A DNA stretch of 34,266 nucleotides, taken from NCBI GenBank assembly GCA_002304315.1, contig NEUO01000025.1, positions 1-34,266 of the forward strand, read 5' to 3'. Below, in pieces: positions 15,439 to 23,182 of the stretch (position 1 is the stretch's first letter; each line of letters starts with the position of its first letter). Made by a program: the position numbers and the translations under genes. Below the pieces are notes generated by a model. It had not been told where the DNA came from. It did not search any database and was given only the letters and a program-made list of their open reading frames with translations. The stretch comes from Verrucomicrobiia bacterium Tous-C4TDCM (lineage in GTDB: Bacteria; Verrucomicrobiota; Verrucomicrobiia; Verrucomicrobiales; Akkermansiaceae).

Positions 15439-15860
15439 GGGCAGGCGGGGCAGGTGCCGAAGAATTCGAGTTCGTGGTAGAGATTCTTAAAGCCGGTCTT
15501 GCGGCGGATCTCCTCTTCGAGTTCGTGGACGGGGCAGGGGGCCTTGACGGGCTCGATGCTGCCGCAGCCGGTGCAGATCAGGTAGTCCTGGTGGCGGCCG
15601 GGGACGAGGAGGGTGAAGTAGGCGGCGCGCTCGTGGAGGCCGAGGCGGCGGACCAGGCCGTGCTCGGCGAGGCGCTGGAGCAGGCGGAAGACGGTGGCCT
15701 TGTCGCACTGGTCGGTCAGGCGGGGCGACGACGCGAGTTCGCCGAGGGTCATCGGCCGCGGGGACTCGAGCAGGGTGGTGATCAATTCCTCCAGCGCCTT
15801 GGTGCGGCGCAGGCCGGCGGCACGGCATCGGTCGACGGTTTGGGCAACGAGTTCGGACAT
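15435..15860 (-). CDS. Fur-family metal-responsive transcriptional regulator
   Basis: 141 aa. The winged-helix region includes LRRTKALEELITTLLES, DKATVFRLLQRLAEHGLV and the wing residues around LGLHERAAYF. The metal-binding half has HQDYLICTGCGSIEPV and a final CPAC, giving two CxxC pairs for a structural zinc. Fur-family proteins repress metal or stress genes when loaded with metal. A Zur-like or Fur/PerR role cannot be separated by eye. A zinc role would fit znuA at 8697 and the zinc-independent-type L36 at 17067, but that is inference. The ATGA overlap with the next gene indicates an operon. Confidence 0.88.
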   Translation of the reverse strand: MSELVAQTVDRCRAAGLRRTKALEELITTLLESPRPMTLGELASSPRLTDQCDKATVFRLLQRLAEHGLVRRLGLHERAAYFTLLVPGRHQDYLICTGCGSIEPVKAPCPVHELEEEIRRKTGFKNLYHELEFFGTCPACP

Positions 15861-15913
15861 CCGGGGGAAAGGTAGACGGGAAAGGCGGGAATGAGAAACG
15901 GGAAATGGCAGGG

Positions 15914-16939
15914 TCAGAGAAGGGTCCCCTGGCCATCCGCGGGCGGGGGCATCGTGGCGCCGATCTTGGTGTAAGCGGCGGGGAGGGCGGTGCGGCCGCG
16001 GGGGGTGCGCTGGAGGAAGCCCTGGAGGATGAGGAAGGGCTCGTGGACTTCCTCGATGGTCGCGGCGTCCTCGCCGACGGCGACGGCGAGCGAGCCGACG
16101 CCGACCGGGCCGCCGTTGAACTTGTAAATCAAGGCTTCGAGGATGCGCTTGTCCATTTCATCGAGGCCTTGTTCGTCGATCTCGATCATCGCGAGGGCGG
16201 CATCGGCGAGAGGGCCGTTGATGGTGCCGTCGCCCTTGACCTGGGCGTAGTCGCGGACCCAGCGGAGCAGGGCGTTGGCGACGCGCGGGGTGCCACGGGA
16301 GCGGGCGGCGATGCCCATGGCACCGTCGTGGAGGATCGGGATGTCGAGCAGGCCGGCGGAGCGCTCGATGATCTGCGCGAGTTCGGCCTGGGAGTAGTAG
16401 TCGAGGCGGTTGATCAGGCCGAAGCGCGAGCGCAGCGGGGCGGTCAGCATGCCGGAGCGGGTGGTGGCTCCGACCAGGGTGAAGCGCGGGAGATTGAGCT
16501 GGATCGAGCGGGCGGAGGGGCCGGAGTCGATGATGATGTCGAGCCGGAAGTCCTCCATCGCGGGGTAAAGGTATTCCTCGATGGCCGGGTGGAGGCGGTG
16601 GATCTCGTCGATGAAGAGGACGTCGCCCTTTTGCAGGTTGGTGAGGACCCCGGCGAGGTCGCCGGCTTTTTCAATCTGCGGGCCGGAGGTGACGTGGAGT
16701 TTGCAGCCGGTGGCGCGGGCGATGATGTTGGCGAGAGTGGTCTTGCCGAGGCCGGGCGGGCCGGAGAGCAGGACGTGGTCGAGCACGTCGCCGCGGCGGG
16801 CGGCGGCCTCGACCATCAGGAGCAGGCGGTCCTTGATCTTCTCCTGGCCGACGAATTCTGAGAAGACGGGCGGGCGCAGCGAGACGTCGAAGGACGTGGT
16901 CGGGGCGGTGGTGGTTTTCTGGTAGAAGTTCTCGCTCAT
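15914..16939 (-). CDS. ruvB: Holliday junction branch migration helicase RuvB
   Basis: 341 aa, normal length. RuvB is the hexameric AAA+ motor that, with RuvA, drives branch migration of Holliday junctions. It has [19 protein letters not shown] at the N-terminus, Walker [10 protein letters not shown], Walker [11 protein letters not shown], sensor 1 VGATTRSG, the arginine finger in LRSRFG, and the C-terminal winged helix ending LQRTPRGR. It heads the minus-strand group with the Fur-family regulator 53 bp downstream. ruvA and ruvC are not in the window. It is divergent from rpmJ. Confidence 0.97.
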   Translation of the reverse strand: MSENFYQKTTTAPTTSFDVSLRPPVFSEFVGQEKIKDRLLLMVEAAARRGDVLDHVLLSGPPGLGKTTLANIIARATGCKLHVTSGPQIEKAGDLAGVLTNLQKGDVLFIDEIHRLHPAIEEYLYPAMEDFRLDIIIDSGPSARSIQLNLPRFTLVGATTRSGMLTAPLRSRFGLINRLDYYSQAELAQIIERSAGLLDIPILHDGAMGIAARSRGTPRVANALLRWVRDYAQVKGDGTINGPLADAALAMIEIDEQGLDEMDKRILEALIYKFNGGPVGVGSLAVAVGEDAATIEEVHEPFLILQGFLQRTPRGRTALPAAYTKIGATMPPPADGQGTLL

Positions 16940-17066
16940 CCTGCAGTGCGGCGGAAGAAGACCATGGCGGAGGTCGGATGAACACGATTTTTCGCATGAG
17001 AATCGGCTTTACATGCCCCGCCGGTTCCGTAATTTCCGCGGCCCGCCACCGAGCGACCATTCTGCC

Positions 17067-17231
17067 ATGAAAGTTCTTTCCTCACTCGCCTCCGCCAAGC
17101 GCCGCCATGCCGACTGCCAAGTCGTGAAGCGCAAGGGCACGCTCTACGTGATCTGCAAGAGCAACCCGAAGTTCAAGGCCCGCCAAGGAGCAACGAAGGC
17201 CACGCGCCTCTCGAAGCAGGGAGTGAAGTGA
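17067..17231 (+). CDS. rpmJ: 50S ribosomal protein L36, zinc-independent (YkgO-like) type
   Basis: 54 aa from the ATG at 17067. An in-frame start at 17013 adds a non-homologous lead. The core [20 protein letters not shown] followed by [21 protein letters not shown] is close to E. coli YkgO. The classical zinc set C-x2-C-x12-C-x4-H is incomplete: the first Cys is His and the final His is Phe, so zinc binding is unlikely. The C-terminal [13 protein letters not shown] extends beyond the classical end. In E. coli the zinc-free paralogue is induced by Zur when zinc is scarce. Here it may be the only L36 or a spare; the window cannot tell. A terminator follows. Confidence 0.93.
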   Translation: MKVLSSLASAKRRHADCQVVKRKGTLYVICKSNPKFKARQGATKATRLSKQGVK

Positions 17232-17260
17232 AGTTCTAGGTTGGGAAGTTCCAAGTTCCA
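17231..17260 (+). repeat. Two 15-bp AAGTTC units at the rpmJ stop codon
   Basis: AAGTTCTAGGTTGGG and AAGTTCCAAGTTCCA follow one another, starting at the last base of the rpmJ stop codon. They belong to the same family as the element at 10428-10579, which spans the maf stop codon. Confidence 0.7.
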
Positions 17261-17263
17261 ATG

Positions 17264-17288
17264 AAGGCGGCCTGCGGGTCGCCTTTTT
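17264..17288 (+). terminator. Intrinsic terminator after rpmJ
   Basis: AAGGCG and CGCCTT pair around a 10-nt loop and run directly into a T tract (TTTTT). It is placed 33 bp after the rpmJ stop codon. Confidence 0.75.
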
Positions 17289-17292
17289 GGTG

Positions 17293-17420
17293 TGTAGCGG
17301 CGGTCTGCGACCGCCGGTGGATGTGAAGAAAGCGGAAGGGCCCGATCTTTCCTGAGGAAGGAGCGGGCTACCGGGACGGCTTCGTTTACAAAGTGCGGCG
17401 GTCATAGACGCGCCGCTACA
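17293..17420. repeat. 128-bp element with inverted ends (MITE-like)
   Basis: The left end begins TGTAGCGGCGGTCTGCGACC, which itself contains a CGGCGGTC/GACCGCCG hairpin. The right end closes with GCGCCGCTACA, so both ends read TGTAGCGGCG inwards and share a following GTCT...GACCGCCG block. It holds no reading frame and lies between the rpmJ terminator and the 3' end of radC. It looks like a non-autonomous element. Confidence 0.65.
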
Positions 17421-17425
17421 AGCGT

Positions 17426-18130
17426 CTAGACAATGATGCCGGCTTCGCGGAAAGAGTAGTAGGGCGTGCGGCCGGCATCGGGGCGGCCGACGATGAGGTG
17501 ATCGAGAAAGCGGAGCTGGAGGAGGGAGGCAGCTTCAATCATGCGGCGGGTGAAGGTTTCGTCCTGGCGGCTGGGGGTGGGGTCGCCGGAGGGGTGGTTG
17601 TGAACGATGACGAAGCCGAAAGCACCACGGGTGATCGCCGGGCGGAGGATCTCGCGCGGGTGGGCGTAGGTTTCGGTCAGGCCGCCGGAGCTGATTTCCA
17701 CGGTGCCGCTGTGGCGGAGGCGGGAGTCGAGCAGGGCGACGAGAAGCTTTTCGGTGCGCAGCCAGGCGAGCTGGGCGGCGAAAGTGCGATAGATGAGCTC
17801 GGGCGACTCGAGCGGGGTCTGGTTGAGCTGTTCGCGGGCGGCGCGGGCTCCCAGTTCGAAGGCGGCGACGAGCTGGCAGGCCTTGGCGAGGCCGAGGCCG
17901 GGCTGGTTGGCGAGTTCGCCGGCACCGGCGCTGCCGATGGCACCCACCGAGCCGTAGTGCTCCAGCAGGTCGCGCCCGACTTGAATGGCGCTGCGGCCTT
18001 TCACGCCGGTGCGGAGGAAGAGGGCGAGCAATTCGGCGTTGTCGAGGGCCCCGGCACCGAACTTGGCGAGCTTCTCGCGGGGGCGGTCGTCGAGGGGGAG
18101 GTCACAAATGCGTGTGAGCATGGTTCGCAT
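17426..18130 (-). CDS. radC: RadC-family JAMM/MPN protein
   Basis: 234 aa from the ATG at 18130 (MRTMLTRICDLPLDDRPREK); an ATG at 18121 is also possible. The long upstream part of this frame is antisense to oppC and is not coding. The N-terminal helix-hairpin-helix region has FGAGALDNAELLALFLRTG. The C-terminal JAMM metallo-site is VIVHNHPSGDPTPSRQDE with a following LLQLRFLDHLIVG. RadC proteins are common, with zinc-protease-like folds, and their cellular role is unsettled despite the name. It lies 59 bp after oppC on the same strand and may be read through from the opp operon. Confidence 0.93.
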   Translation of the reverse strand: MRTMLTRICDLPLDDRPREKLAKFGAGALDNAELLALFLRTGVKGRSAIQVGRDLLEHYGSVGAIGSAGAGELANQPGLGLAKACQLVAAFELGARAAREQLNQTPLESPELIYRTFAAQLAWLRTEKLLVALLDSRLRHSGTVEISSGGLTETYAHPREILRPAITRGAFGFVIVHNHPSGDPTPSRQDETFTRRMIEAASLLQLRFLDHLIVGRPDAGRTPYYSFREAGIIV

Positions 18131-18189
18131 GAACACATTCCGGGTGCGCGTTGGCGAGGTTTTTGTGCGTTCAGGTGAACATTCCCGCA

Positions 18190-19134
18190 TCAATCCTTCG
18201 AAGACCGCGGATCGAGCGCATCGCGCAGGCCGTCGCCGAGGAAGTTCAGAGCGAGCAGGGTGCTGGAGAAGAAGAATGCGGGGAAGAGCAGCAGCCACTT
18301 GTTGGTCTCCATCCGGTCGGCGCCTTCCTTGATCAGGATGCCCCAGGAGCTGTTCGGCGGGCGGACGCCGAGGCCGAGGAAGGACAGCACGCTTTCCAGC
18401 AGCATGATACCGGGGACGGCGAGGGTGGTGTAGACGATGATCGGGCCGATGACGTTCGGCAGGATGTGGCGGAACAGGATGCGGCCGTGGCCGAGGCCGA
18501 GCGAGCGGGCGGCTTCGACGAATTCCTGGTGCTTGAAGGTCATCACCTGGGCGCGGACGATGCGGGCGATGGTCAGCCAGCCGATGGAGCCGATGGCGAT
18601 GAAGAGCGGCATCAGGGTGGTAATCGGGGCGACCTTGTCGCGGCTCCAACCGGTGGTCTTGATGACCCACTCGGTGAATTCGGACGCGGGCTTGTCGACG
18701 ACCAGCGAGAAGAGGATGACGAGAACGAGGAAAGGCAGGGCGAAGAGGATGTCGACGATCCGCATCATGAGGTCGTCAAGCTTTCCGCCGAGGTAGCCGG
18801 AGATGGCGCCGTAGATCAGGCCGATGATGACCGCGACGCCGGTAGCGACGATGCCGACGAGGAGGGAGACCTGGCCGCCGTAAAGGACGCGGGCGAGCAG
18901 GTCGCGGCCGAGTTGGTCGGTGCCGAACCAGTGAACCGCGGACGGACCGGCACCGGGGTTGTCGAGATTGATGACGGTGGGGCTTTTGACGAAGGGCATG
19001 AGCGGCCCGAGGAAGCAGAGCAGCACGATGACCACGAGGAACCAGAGGCCGAGCATGGCCGCCTTGTTGCGCGACAGGCGGTGCCAGGCGTCTTGCCAGG
19101 GAGAGAGACCTTTCTCGACGGGGACGGACGACAT
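18190..19134 (-). CDS. oppC: Peptide ABC transporter permease, OppC/DppC type
   Basis: 314 aa from the ATG at 19134. Second permease of a dipeptide/oligopeptide importer. After a cytoplasmic start (WQDAWHRLSRNKAAMLGLW) comes a first membrane helix and the OppC mark FGTDQLGRDLLARVLYGGQ. The transmembrane domain contains the ATPase-coupling EAA loop (FVEAARSLGLGHGRILFRH followed by ILPN). The end, LNFLGDGLRDALDPR, is diagnostic for this family. It follows oppB by 7 bp. No ATPase gene is attached to this set, so it likely uses oppD/oppF at 26844-28837. Confidence 0.94.
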   Translation of the reverse strand: MSSVPVEKGLSPWQDAWHRLSRNKAAMLGLWFLVVIVLLCFLGPLMPFVKSPTVINLDNPGAGPSAVHWFGTDQLGRDLLARVLYGGQVSLLVGIVATGVAVIIGLIYGAISGYLGGKLDDLMMRIVDILFALPFLVLVILFSLVVDKPASEFTEWVIKTTGWSRDKVAPITTLMPLFIAIGSIGWLTIARIVRAQVMTFKHQEFVEAARSLGLGHGRILFRHILPNVIGPIIVYTTLAVPGIMLLESVLSFLGLGVRPPNSSWGILIKEGADRMETNKWLLLFPAFFFSSTLLALNFLGDGLRDALDPRSSKD

Positions 19135-19141
19135 GGGGAAA

Positions 19142-20065
19142 TCAGGCGGCGGCCCGGAGGCGCGGGTTGAGGGCGATTTGGGCGAGGTCGGACAGCAGGT
19201 TGGCACCGACGATGAGGAAGCCGTAGAAGAGCACGAGGCCCTGGATGAGGAAGTATTCGCGGTCGGTGGTGGCATTGACGAAGTGCTGGCCCATGCCGGG
19301 GACCTGGAAGATGGTCTCGATCACGAAGGAGCCGGAGATCATGCCGGCGAAGGCGGGGCCGACGTAGGCGACGGCGGGGATGAGGCCACCGCGCAGGGCG
19401 TGGCGGGTGACGATGCGCCAGCCGGGGACGCCCTTGGCTTTCGCGGTGCGGATGTAGTCCTGGTTGAGGACATCGAGCATGCCGCCGCGGGTCAGGCGGG
19501 CGAGGTAGGCGGCATTGACCATGCCGAGGGTGAGGGCGGGCATGATCCAATCGGCGGGCGAGTTCCAGCCGGCGACATTGAGCGACTTGAGGCCGAGGCC
19601 GGCAAAGACTGCGAGGAGGGGCCCGATGACGAAGCTGGGCAGGCAGATCCCGGTCATCGCGGCGGCGAGGCAGGCGTAATCGAGCGGGCCGTTCTTTTTC
19701 ACCGCCGCGATGATGCCGGCGGGGATGCCGACAATGAGCGCGATGCCGATCGACATCACGCCGAGCAGGGCGGAGACGGGGAAGGACTCTCTAATGATCT
19801 CGGAGACCTTCACGCCGTCCTTTTTCAGGAGCACTCCGAGATCCTGCTCGAGGACGAGGTTCTTGAGATAGGTCAGGTATTGAACAGGCAGTGGCTTGTC
19901 GAGGCCGACGTAGGCCTTGAGCTGTTCAAGGATGTGTGCGGGCAGCGTCTTCGCGTCGGTGTAGGGGCTGCCCGGCATCAGGCGCACCAGGAAGAAGGTG
20001 ATGGTGACGAGGACGAACAGCGTGAGCAGTCCCTGGAAGAGTCGGCTGAGAATGATGCGGGCCAT
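19142..20065 (-). CDS. oppB: Peptide ABC transporter permease, OppB/DppB type
   Basis: 307 aa. First inner-membrane permease. The start MARIILSRLFQGLLTLFVLV and FFLVRLMPGSPY are the standard OppB opening. The periplasmic loop has GLDKPLPVQYLTYLKN. Five further helices follow, with the coupling loop DYIRTAKAKGVPGWRIVTRH and the family end LLSDLAQIALNPRLR. It lies 9 bp after oppA and 7 bp before oppC, a compact operon. Length is normal and no inserted domain is visible, in contrast to the divergent YejB-like permease. Confidence 0.95.
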   Translation of the reverse strand: MARIILSRLFQGLLTLFVLVTITFFLVRLMPGSPYTDAKTLPAHILEQLKAYVGLDKPLPVQYLTYLKNLVLEQDLGVLLKKDGVKVSEIIRESFPVSALLGVMSIGIALIVGIPAGIIAAVKKNGPLDYACLAAAMTGICLPSFVIGPLLAVFAGLGLKSLNVAGWNSPADWIMPALTLGMVNAAYLARLTRGGMLDVLNQDYIRTAKAKGVPGWRIVTRHALRGGLIPAVAYVGPAFAGMISGSFVIETIFQVPGMGQHFVNATTDREYFLIQGLVLFYGFLIVGANLLSDLAQIALNPRLRAAA

Positions 20066-20074
20066 GGCGGTGGG

Positions 20075-21694
20075 TTACTTGGTGCGCAGGCGGATCGAGT
20101 CGTAGGGGTGGTTGTCGAGGAGCAGCGGGTGCCAGCCTTCGACGGCGGTATCCATCAGATAGTTGCGGGCATACCAAGCGAGGAGCACGACGGGTGCTTC
20201 GCCGGTGAGGATGGTTTCCGCCTCGCGGAGGATGGCGTAGCGTTTGGTGGGGTCCGCCTCCTGGTGGGATTGCTTGAGGAGTTCCTCGAACTTGAGGTTG
20301 GTCCAGCCGGTGAGGTTGTTGCCGTTGCCGTCGGACCACATTTCCAAAAAGGTCAGCGGGTCGAGGAAGTCGCCGATCCAGCCGGAGTCGGCGAGATCGT
20401 AGTCCAGTTCCTGCATCGCGGCGAGATAGGCGGTCCATTCCTTGTTCTCGATCTCGACTTCGATGCCGAGTTCCTTGCGCCACATCGCCTGAATGGCCTG
20501 TGCGGTGGTGGCGGCGGTTTCCCGGCTGGCAAGCAGGTATTTCAGGCGGGGGAAGGTCGGACGCTTGCCATCGGCGTTGGCGGGGAAGCCGGCTTCGGTG
20601 AGCAGTCGGCGGGCCTCTTCCGGGTTGTAAGCGATCGCGTGGGGCGTGTCGTAGCCGGCCATTGGCGGGGTCATCCCGTGGGCGGGCTTGTAGCCACGGA
20701 GGATCTTTTCGCAGATCTCCTGCTGGCTGAACGAGATGCTCAGCGCGCGGCGGACGCGGACATCGTCGAGCGGCTTGCGGGTGGTATTGCAGCGGATGAA
20801 CTTCGTCCCAACATAGGGCTCCTGCCTCAGCACGGTGGGATTCTCTTTGAGCATCAGGTCGACGATTTCCGGCGGGGCGGTGTAGGTGGTGTGGAGCTGG
20901 CCGTCGCGGAACATCCGGGCCTCGGTGTAGGAATTGGTGATTGGAAGGAACCGGACTCCGTTGAGGGTGACCCGGGAGGCCGCCCAATAGTGCGGGTTGC
21001 GCTCGACCTCGAGGTGGTCGGTCCGTCGCCAGGACTTGAGCTGGTAGGGTCCGTTGGAGACGATGTTCCCGAGCTTGGACCAAGGATTGCCCTTTTGGGT
21101 CATGGTGCCGTGTTTCAGGACGACGTGGCGGGGGACGGGGTTCCAGGTGTAGTGCTTGAGGATCTGGGGGAAGTAGGGGGTCGGCCCGCGCAGGGTCAGG
21201 CGGAGGGTGAAGTCGTCGATCACCTCGATGCCGACGGTGGAGAAGTCCTTGGTTTCACCCTTGTTGAAAAGGTCGGCGCCTTTGAGGAAATAGAGCATCT
21301 CCGCATATTTCGCTCCGAATTCCGGGGTTAGGATCCGTTCGTAGGCGAAGGCATAATCGCGGGCGGTGACCGGCGCGCCGTCGGACCACTTGGCGTTCTG
21401 GCGGAGCTTTGCGGTCCACACGGTGGCGGTGGCGTCGGGTTCCAGCGTTTCCGCGCCGCCCGGGATGATGCCTGCGTCATCGCTCGGGTGATCGGAGACG
21501 AGTCCCTCGAACAGGGCGCGCAGGATGTTGCTTTCCAGCACGCCGGTGACGACCTGCGAGTCGAGTCCCTTGGGTTCGTTTGAGTTGCCGAAGAGCAGGA
21601 TGCCTGCGCGATTCGCCTTTTCGACCTGGGTTTCGCGCTGGCAGCCGGCGAGGCAGAACAGGGCGGGGAGCAGGAAAAGGATGCGGCGTGTCAT
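20075..21694 (-). CDS. oppA: Oligopeptide-binding lipoprotein (SBP family 5)
   Basis: 539 aa from the ATG at 21694. The signal MTRRILFLLPALFCLAGCQR has a lipobox (LAGC), so the mature protein is a membrane-anchored lipoprotein. An upstream in-frame start at 21799 would hide it and was not used. Family 5 marks are NEPKGLDSQVV, LRQNAKWSDGAPVTARDYAF, and a long C-terminal domain with NRAGILLFGNSN-type lobes around VRRALSISFSQQEICEKIL. It captures peptides for oppBC directly downstream. The true ligand could also be another solute such as nickel or a glycoside; a peptide is the commonest. Confidence 0.93.
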   Translation of the reverse strand: MTRRILFLLPALFCLAGCQRETQVEKANRAGILLFGNSNEPKGLDSQVVTGVLESNILRALFEGLVSDHPSDDAGIIPGGAETLEPDATATVWTAKLRQNAKWSDGAPVTARDYAFAYERILTPEFGAKYAEMLYFLKGADLFNKGETKDFSTVGIEVIDDFTLRLTLRGPTPYFPQILKHYTWNPVPRHVVLKHGTMTQKGNPWSKLGNIVSNGPYQLKSWRRTDHLEVERNPHYWAASRVTLNGVRFLPITNSYTEARMFRDGQLHTTYTAPPEIVDLMLKENPTVLRQEPYVGTKFIRCNTTRKPLDDVRVRRALSISFSQQEICEKILRGYKPAHGMTPPMAGYDTPHAIAYNPEEARRLLTEAGFPANADGKRPTFPRLKYLLASRETAATTAQAIQAMWRKELGIEVEIENKEWTAYLAAMQELDYDLADSGWIGDFLDPLTFLEMWSDGNGNNLTGWTNLKFEELLKQSHQEADPTKRYAILREAETILTGEAPVVLLAWYARNYLMDTAVEGWHPLLLDNHPYDSIRLRTK

Positions 21695-21879
21695 GGTCGG
21701 CGGGAGGACTAGCGTTTCCCGCGCCCGGATTGCAGGGAAATTTTGCAGCAATCGGTCGGGTTTGGCGGGAATGGCGGTTTTAGCGCGTGTTTTCGTCAAA
21801 GCGACGGCTTTTGCCGCCGGGAGCTTGCAAGGGTGGGACGGTTCGCTAGAACCACCGGAAGCCGTTCCGTTAGCCTGAC
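21695..21879. promoter_or_regulatory. Divergent promoter region of the two peptide-transport operons
   Basis: 185 bp separate oppA (minus) from the YejB-like permease (plus), so both operon promoters must lie here or overlap the genes. A small palindrome, GGTTC-GCTA-GAACC, is at 21840-21853. I cannot place -10/-35 elements reliably. Confidence 0.5.
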
Positions 21880-23181
21880 TTGAAAGCCTATTTTCTCCGC
21901 CGCCTGCTGCTGATCCCGCTGACTTTGCTGGGCATCACGGCGCTGGTTTTCGCGGTGAACCGGCTCGCACCGGGCGGGCCGATGGAGCAGAGCCTTTCCT
22001 CGCTGATGGGTGGGGAGGGCAAGGGCAAGCGCTCGCGGGCGGAGTCCGGGTTCTCGCTGACAGCCTCGCAGGTGCTGGAGTTGGAAGAGAAGTTCAGCCG
22101 CGACAAGAGCCCGATGCGTGGCTATTTGGAATGGCTCGGCGCGGTGCCGCGGGACATCCAGAGCAAGAAGATCGGCATGGAATTCCCGGCCGGCGAGAAG
22201 CGGGTGGAAATCCCGGTGCCGGGCACCGTGAACATTGCAACCATCGAGCGCGACGACAGCGGAAAGATCTGGATCCTCCCGAACGACAAGGTGGATCCCG
22301 ACAAGTGGCAAGTCCGCCTTCGCACACCCGACGAGCAGGCTGAGCGCTGGGAACAATGGGTGAAAGGCGTGGATCTTCCCACCAAGCCGGAGTTCCGCGC
22401 CGTCCTTTTCCAGTCGCGGCGCGACGGATTGCTGCAGGGCAGCCTGGGCGAGTCGACGAAGTATCAGGACCCGGTGTGGTCAATGATTTTCAAGCGGATG
22501 CCGGTCTCGATCTACTTCGGACTGGTGACGATGATCGTGATCTACGGTGTCTGTCTACCGCTGGGGATGGTCAAGGCGATCAAGCACCGGACCTGGTTCG
22601 ACAACGCCAGCTCGGTGGCGGTGTTTGCCGGCTATGCGATTCCCGGCTACGCGCTCGGCTCGCTGCTGGTGGTATTCCTCGGCGCGAAGCTCGGCTGGTT
22701 CCCGTTGCGCGGGTTCACCGGCGATGATTTCGACACGCTGTCCACCGCCGGGAAGATCAAGGACGTGATCCACCACACCGCGATGCCGCTGGTCTGCTAC
22801 CTCATCGCCAGCTTCGCCTTCATGACCATGCTCATGAAAAACAACCTGATGGACAACCTGGCCGCCGACTATGTCCGCACCGCGGCGGCGAAAGGCGTGT
22901 CGTTCCCGCGGGCGGTCTTCAAGCACGCTTTCCGCAACTCGATCATCCCGATCGCCACGACTTTCGGAAACAACATCTCGCTGCTGGTGACGGGCTCGAT
23001 GCTGGTCGAGCGGGTCTTCGACATCAATGGTTTCGGCCTGCTCCAGTTCAACGCGATCTTCGAGCGCGACGAGCCGCTGATCATGGGCGTGGTGTTCTTT
23101 TCCGCCGTGCTGATGCTGATCGGCAATGTCCTGTCCGACCTCTGCGTGGCATTGGTCGATCCCCGGGTGAGCTACAAGTGA
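21880..23181 (+). CDS. YejB-like peptide ABC permease with enlarged extracytoplasmic loop
   Basis: 433 aa, starting at a TTG (21880). The next ATG is inside the first loop, while KAYFLRRLLLIPLTLLGIT is the expected first helix. YejB-type features are FAVNRLAPGGPMEQ, YLEWLGAVPRD, GSLGESTKYQDPVWSMI, the coupling loop DYVRTAAAKGVSFPRAVFKH and the end LSDLCVALVDPRVSYK. YejB of E. coli (microcin C/peptide importer) is about 364 aa. The extra length lies at about residues 90-190 (EIPVPGTVNIATIERD, KIWILPNDKVDPDKWQVRL), between helix 1 and helix 2 and thus outside the cytoplasm. It starts a five-gene operon and is 1 bp from the next gene. Confidence 0.9.
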   Translation: MKAYFLRRLLLIPLTLLGITALVFAVNRLAPGGPMEQSLSSLMGGEGKGKRSRAESGFSLTASQVLELEEKFSRDKSPMRGYLEWLGAVPRDIQSKKIGMEFPAGEKRVEIPVPGTVNIATIERDDSGKIWILPNDKVDPDKWQVRLRTPDEQAERWEQWVKGVDLPTKPEFRAVLFQSRRDGLLQGSLGESTKYQDPVWSMIFKRMPVSIYFGLVTMIVIYGVCLPLGMVKAIKHRTWFDNASSVAVFAGYAIPGYALGSLLVVFLGAKLGWFPLRGFTGDDFDTLSTAGKIKDVIHHTAMPLVCYLIASFAFMTMLMKNNLMDNLAADYVRTAAAKGVSFPRAVFKHAFRNSIIPIATTFGNNISLLVTGSMLVERVFDINGFGLLQFNAIFERDEPLIMGVVFFSAVLMLIGNVLSDLCVALVDPRVSYK

Positions 23182-23182
23182 C

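Noticed and set aside
16940-17066. Zur box upstream of rpmJ
   Set aside because: Only a weak CGATT-N11-AATCG symmetry is present, not a recognisable Zur consensus, so it is not listed as a feature.
18131-18670. N-terminal extension of radC
   Set aside because: The frame is open but antisense to oppC, and RadC homology begins at the ATG at 18130.
18959-21331. 790-codon plus-strand frame
   Set aside because: Antisense to oppC, oppB and oppA, which are unmistakable. Composition is that of a shadow frame.
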